Position numbers and translations under genes: made by a program
Shown: positions 60,678-64,000 of the stretch, one piece after another
How positions within the stretch are numbered: position 1 is the stretch's first letter
How the letters are laid out: every line of letters starts with the position of its first letter
Source of the DNA: an uncultured Myxococcales bacterium
GTDB taxonomy: Bacteria; Myxococcota_A; UBA9042; DTJE01
Assembly (NCBI GenBank): GCA_903847405.1
Contig: CAINDP010000034.1
Coordinates: forward strand, 32,517 to 96,516
Reading direction: 5' to 3'
DNA length: 64,000 nt
Notes under the pieces: model-generated
Database searches by the model: none
Told to the model about the DNA's origin: nothing
The model's input: only the letters and a program-made list of their open reading frames with translations

Positions 60678-62105
60678 ATGAAGATCCTGTTCCTCGTCCC
60701 CTCGTGGACCGACGACTTCGGGATCCTCTCGAGGCTGGCCCACCTGAAGTATTCCCAGCCGCCCCTGGGGCCGTTGTACCTGGCGGGGCTGGCCCGGGAG
60801 GCCGGCCACGAGGTCCGCTTCCATGACGGCGACGCGGAAGGGTTCCTGCCCGAGGAACTGGCCCCGCGGATGGTCGGCGAGGGATACGACCTGGTGGCCC
60901 TGTCGGCGACGTCGCCCGTGGTCCACAAGGCCCTGCACTTCGCCCGGGTGTTCAAGGCCCTGTCGCCCGCCACCCCGATCGTCCTGGGGGGCGAGCACTG
61001 CAACATCTTCAAGGACAAGGCGCTGACCCCGGAACTGGACTACGTGTTCCATGGCGAGGTCGCCCACAATTTCATCGAGTTCCTGACCGCCCTCCAGGGG
61101 GACCGGGACGTGTCCGGGATCCGTGGGCTGTGCTACTGGAACAACGGGATCCCCGTGCTGAACCCGGCCCTGGAAGCGCCGAACGACCTGGACCACCTGC
61201 CCTTCCCGGCCATGGACATCCTGAACCTCGACAACTACCAGATGTTCTTCGCCCGGTACCCGAAGCGCCGGTTCCTTCCCATGCTGGCCTCCATGGGCTG
61301 CCCGTTCCAGTGCGTGTTCTGCAGCGAGCCCCTGACCAGCCCCAAGCTGCGCTTCCGGTCGCCCCGGAACATCTTCGACGAAATGAAGAAGTGGTCCACG
61401 GAACTGGGCGTCCACCACTTCGCGTTCGTGGATTCCAACCTGACGTTGAACCGGCGGCAGGTCCTGGAACTGTGCGACCTGATCATCGACAGCGGGCTGC
61501 CGCTGACCTTCGAGGGATGGACGCGCGCGAACCTGGTGACGCGGGACCTGCTGGTGACGATGCGGAAGGCCGGCCTGATCCGCCTGTCCTTCGGCATCGA
61601 AAGCGGCGATCCGGAGGTCCTGGACCTGATCCAGAAGCGGGTGTCCCTGGACGAGATGCTGACCGCCTTCCGGTGGTGCGGGGAAATCGGCATCGAGCCC
61701 ATGTGTTCCGTCATGCTGGGCCTGCCCGGCGAAAGCCGCGCGTCGATCCTGCGGACGATCCGGTTCGTCCGGGGCATCCCGGAACTGCTCTATACCAACT
61801 TCTCGATCGCCAACCCCTACCCGGGAACGGTCCTGCTGGAGTGGGCGCGGGAGGGCCGGCACGGGTTGCGGCTGCTCAGCGAGGACCTGTCGCAGTTCGC
61901 GCGCTATGAAAAGCTGCCCACGATGTCCGTGAACGAACTGCAGCCCGCGGACCTCCTGCGCCTGCAGAAGTTCGGCCTGGTCTGGATCCACTTCACCCCG
62001 AAGCGGATGTGGTACATCTGGCGGAAGATCGGGTTTTCCATGGCCTTCCTGCTGTTCGTCAACCTCGTCAAAAGCCTCGTGTTCCGGGGCGGGAAAGCGC
62101 GATGA
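60678..62105 (+). CDS. B12-binding-domain radical SAM protein
   Basis: 475 residues. B12-type N-domain with MKILFLVPSW, PPLGPLYLAGLAREAGHEV, LSATSPVVHKAL, IVLGGEHCNIF and YVFHGEVAHN. Radical SAM Cys208-x3-Cys212-x2-Cys215 (CPFQCVFC), followed by FVDSNLTLN, RLSFGIESGDPEVL and LGLPGESRASIL. The C-terminal end is hydrophobic (MWYIWRKIGFSMAFLLFVNLVK), a likely membrane anchor, which fits a lipid substrate. It lies 102 bp after the previous radical SAM gene and overlaps propeller 3 by ATGA. Confidence 0.9.
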   Translation: MKILFLVPSWTDDFGILSRLAHLKYSQPPLGPLYLAGLAREAGHEVRFHDGDAEGFLPEELAPRMVGEGYDLVALSATSPVVHKALHFARVFKALSPATPIVLGGEHCNIFKDKALTPELDYVFHGEVAHNFIEFLTALQGDRDVSGIRGLCYWNNGIPVLNPALEAPNDLDHLPFPAMDILNLDNYQMFFARYPKRRFLPMLASMGCPFQCVFCSEPLTSPKLRFRSPRNIFDEMKKWSTELGVHHFAFVDSNLTLNRRQVLELCDLIIDSGLPLTFEGWTRANLVTRDLLVTMRKAGLIRLSFGIESGDPEVLDLIQKRVSLDEMLTAFRWCGEIGIEPMCSVMLGLPGESRASILRTIRFVRGIPELLYTNFSIANPYPGTVLLEWAREGRHGLRLLSEDLSQFARYEKLPTMSVNELQPADLLRLQKFGLVWIHFTPKRMWYIWRKIGFSMAFLLFVNLVKSLVFRGGKAR

Positions 62106-63535
62106 CGCCGCCGCAGAAGATGGGGAAGAAGCAGATCACCTGGCTGGTCCTGCGCGCCCTGACCGATTTCGCCATCATCTTCGGCACCCTGCTGTGGCTG
62201 ACCGGGATGCCCCTGGGCTTCCCGTTCGCCGCGACGGTCGCCGTGCTGCTGATCTGGGAAAAGCGGCGCCTGTTCTGGCCGGCCCGGGTGCTGTACATCG
62301 GGTTCTGCTTCATGTTCGTCGACACCGTCATCCTGGGCATGTGGCCCCTGTGGTGCGTGTCGAAATGGATGACCGTCGTATCCATCGTCCTGGTGCCCGT
62401 GTCGCACTGGACGCTGCTGTGGAAGATGCCCTACTCGGTGCGGCGGGTCACCTACAGCTTCCTGCCGGCGCTGCTGGCGATGGGGATCACGCTGGGCATC
62501 GCGAACGCGCCCTCCGACGCGGAGGAGTGCGCCGTCGTGTCCGGGGATCCGCGCCTGGAAACGCTGGTCGATTTGAACTCCCTGCCGGAAAAACGGGGCC
62601 TGCCGCGCTACCTGGTGCGCCGGGAAAACATGGGCGACCTGGTCGTCACGTACCGCGGCAACTACAACATCCACGGCATCCGGTCCTTCGCGGACCACGT
62701 GGACCTGAAGACCGGGAAGATCACGGCGATCCCCGGCGTGGTGACGGAAGCCATCGGCGCCTACTACGACCCGCCGCGCCGGCAGTTGATCCTGATCGGC
62801 GTGGACCACGACGACCGGGAGCACCCGAAGACGATCACCGTGCTGGACCAGGACTTCAACCTGGTGACGCGACGGGACTTTCCCGGCAGCGGGGACGACT
62901 ACGCTGCCTATATGATGGAGCACGAGGGCCTGATCGCGATCCAGGCCGACGGGCTGTACTGGCTGGACCCGGAAACCCTGGAAGTGGCGAAGGATTCGGG
63001 CGGCTGCCTGAACGCCCCCCTGCGGAAGGAATGCCGGTTGATGTGCGAAACCGGGTTCATCGAAATGGGCCCGGACAAGTTCTTCCTGTCGGGCGGCGGC
63101 AATCCCCTCATCACCCAGTTGTCCGGCGGGAACGGCCTGTGCTCGTGCAACCTCAAGACCCGCGAGGTCGAAACCTGGAAGGTCCCCCTGGGCGGCGCCT
63201 GGGATTCGGTCTTCGTCCCGGAAAAGAACGAGGTCCTGGCGACCTCCTTCTGGCGGGACAAGATCTGGGTCATCCCGATGGCAGGTGATGCGCCGGCCCG
63301 GACGCTGGAACTGGGCCCCTGCCTGCGGCCGGTCGCCTGGGATTCGAAGCTGGACGTGGGCTACACGGCCGAATGCTTCAGCGGATACATGCTGACGTTC
63401 AACGAAACGACCGGCGAAATCCTGGACCGCCGCTTCATCGGGCGCAATTCGCGGAAGATCTACGTGTTCGAGGACCTGGGCACCATCATCCTGTCGGGCT
63501 GCGGCGTGTACCGGCTGCGGCCCGCGCCCCCCTGA
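62102..63535 (+). CDS. Membrane-anchored beta-propeller protein (propeller 3)
   Basis: 477 residues from the ATG at 62102. About five helices (residues 10-145) followed by a beta-rich domain with blade-like units: GNYNIHGIRSFADHVDLKTG, RQLILIGVDHDD, TVLDQDFNLVTRRDFPG, GLYWLDPETLEVAKD, CNLKTREVETWKVPLGG and GYMLTFNETTGEILDRRFIG. The domain also contains several Cys (ECAVVSG, GGCLNAP, CRLMCE, LCSCN). It follows the radical SAM gene by overlap and converges on the P6 cytochrome tail with no gap between stop codons, repeating the propeller-cytochrome pairing. Confidence 0.8.
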   Translation: MTPPQKMGKKQITWLVLRALTDFAIIFGTLLWLTGMPLGFPFAATVAVLLIWEKRRLFWPARVLYIGFCFMFVDTVILGMWPLWCVSKWMTVVSIVLVPVSHWTLLWKMPYSVRRVTYSFLPALLAMGITLGIANAPSDAEECAVVSGDPRLETLVDLNSLPEKRGLPRYLVRRENMGDLVVTYRGNYNIHGIRSFADHVDLKTGKITAIPGVVTEAIGAYYDPPRRQLILIGVDHDDREHPKTITVLDQDFNLVTRRDFPGSGDDYAAYMMEHEGLIAIQADGLYWLDPETLEVAKDSGGCLNAPLRKECRLMCETGFIEMGPDKFFLSGGGNPLITQLSGGNGLCSCNLKTREVETWKVPLGGAWDSVFVPEKNEVLATSFWRDKIWVIPMAGDAPARTLELGPCLRPVAWDSKLDVGYTAECFSGYMLTFNETTGEILDRRFIGRNSRKIYVFEDLGTIILSGCGVYRLRPAPP

Positions 63536-63846
63536 TCAGGGCGCCGGACGCAGCGCGCGACCGGCTTCGCCCACCAGCACCGCGGGCACCGGCGTCGCGA
63601 TGCCCCGTTCCCGGTTGCGGTAGAACTCGGGCCGCAGGAAGTACCAGCGGGCGAACACGCGGGTCGGGGCGGAATCCACGGGAAACGACACGTCGACGAT
63701 GTCGGTCTGTGGCACGCCCGGGGCCAGGGACCGGCTGTACACGACCCGGGTCGCATCCCGGAACCACCGGTCGGCGATGACGTTTCCCGCCGCATCGGCC
63801 ACCCGGGCCCCCAGCACGGTCGGCAGCAGGATGGGCAGGTTCAGTG
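63536..63846 (-). pseudogene. C-terminal domain of a P4-like multiheme cytochrome (P6)
   Basis: About 100 codons ending at a TGA at 63536. The sequence LRPEFYRNRERGIATPVP matches LRPEFFRNRERGVGDPVP at the end of P4, and the preceding VADAAGNVIADRWFRDATRVVYSRSLAPG matches the corresponding P4 domain. The frame remains open rightward to the window edge, but upstream of about 63846 the translation no longer resembles the family. A different frame there resembles another gene. No haem motif is visible in the window, so this is a fragment, a chimera or a gene disrupted at that point. Confidence 0.6.
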
Positions 63847-64000
63847 GGGCGCCAGAAAAAATCGCGCGGCCCCAGGGCAACGCCGTGAATCGGCACCCGG
63901 TCCGCCAGTGCCAGTTTGGCAATGGTCTGAACAGCAGGTCGGTCGCGGTTCGCTGTGTCCCAGACTTCGACCGTGCGCGGGAAACGGTCGTGCGTCGTCA
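63835..64000 (-). pseudogene. Fragment resembling an S9 prolyl oligopeptidase
   Basis: In the frame different from P6, about 50 codons read TTHDRFPRTVEVWDTA, then AKLALADRVPIHGVALGPR and DFFWRPTEPA. This resembles the propeller region of S9-family peptidases (FPRxVEVWD...ADLPLAxxVPI...GPRxxxWR...EPATL). The likeness ends at ACTGAACCTGCC (63846-63835), where the P6 frame begins. The gene would extend beyond the window. Recognition is from memory of the family and needs a database comparison. Confidence 0.4.

Overview
The window is one stretch of very GC-rich bacterial DNA in which almost every base is coding or close to a gene. No rRNA gene marks the taxon. Three things point to Myxococcota (deltaproteobacteria in the old sense), probably an uncultured lineage: a cysteine-rich secreted protein with a MYXO-CTERM-like tail, several cysteine-rich lipoproteins with long Asp/Pro/Gly linkers, and interspersed hexanucleotide repeats. 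This placement is inference.

Left part (1-28.7 kb) is mostly housekeeping with some lineage-specific envelope genes. In order: the start of a BcsB-like gene; a MYXO-CTERM cysteine-rich protein; an outer-membrane-like protein; the helicase HrpB; an EVE protein; an Lcl-domain lipoprotein; an acetyl-CoA hydrolase/transferase; a cysteine-rich lipoprotein; a PPi-type phosphofructokinase; TatD; a DUF998-like membrane protein coupled to a class A penicillin-binding protein. A one-carbon block follows (folD, gcvT, gcvH, gcvPA, but no gcvPB). Then come a lipoprotein, ribA with an FAD oxidoreductase, a 0.7 kb repeat-filled gap, a D-aminoacylase-like amidohydrolase, a radical SAM protein coupled to a repeat lipoprotein, rph, and a chorismatase-like RidA-superfamily gene. 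Copies of a GGGGACAG repeat of the kind associated with REP/RAYT systems are scattered in the gaps.

Right part (28.8-64 kb) is the unusual region. It holds five complete membrane-anchored multiheme cytochromes c, called here P1-P5, and the tail of a sixth (P6). It also holds three membrane-anchored beta-propeller proteins, each next to one of the cytochromes (P2, P4, P6), and eight radical SAM proteins. Six of those eight have a B12-type N-terminal domain or a degenerate version; the other two are a SPASM-like protein and a tetraether-synthase-like (Tes/COG1964) protein. A spermidine-synthase-like membrane protein, a DegT aminotransferase, a YdjM-like membrane protein, a CPA2 cation/proton antiporter and a GT2 glycosyltransferase complete it. 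Many neighbours overlap by ATGA, so translation is probably coupled.

The most striking feature is the first haem-attachment site. P1-P4 have CX5CH where P5 has canonical CXXCH, and four normal CXXCH sites follow in all five. With paired membrane histidines, this looks like a family of quinone-side b/c-type electron-transfer proteins with a possible non-canonical haem c site. The propellers may be periplasmic partners. The radical SAM, glycosyltransferase and aminotransferase genes suggest that the same locus makes or modifies a lipid or small cofactor. The joint function is inference; I know of no described system with this composition.

Two places look broken. The first propeller gene has a single-base frameshift near 34352. 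At the right edge a cytochrome tail is joined, out of frame, to a fragment resembling an S9 prolyl oligopeptidase.
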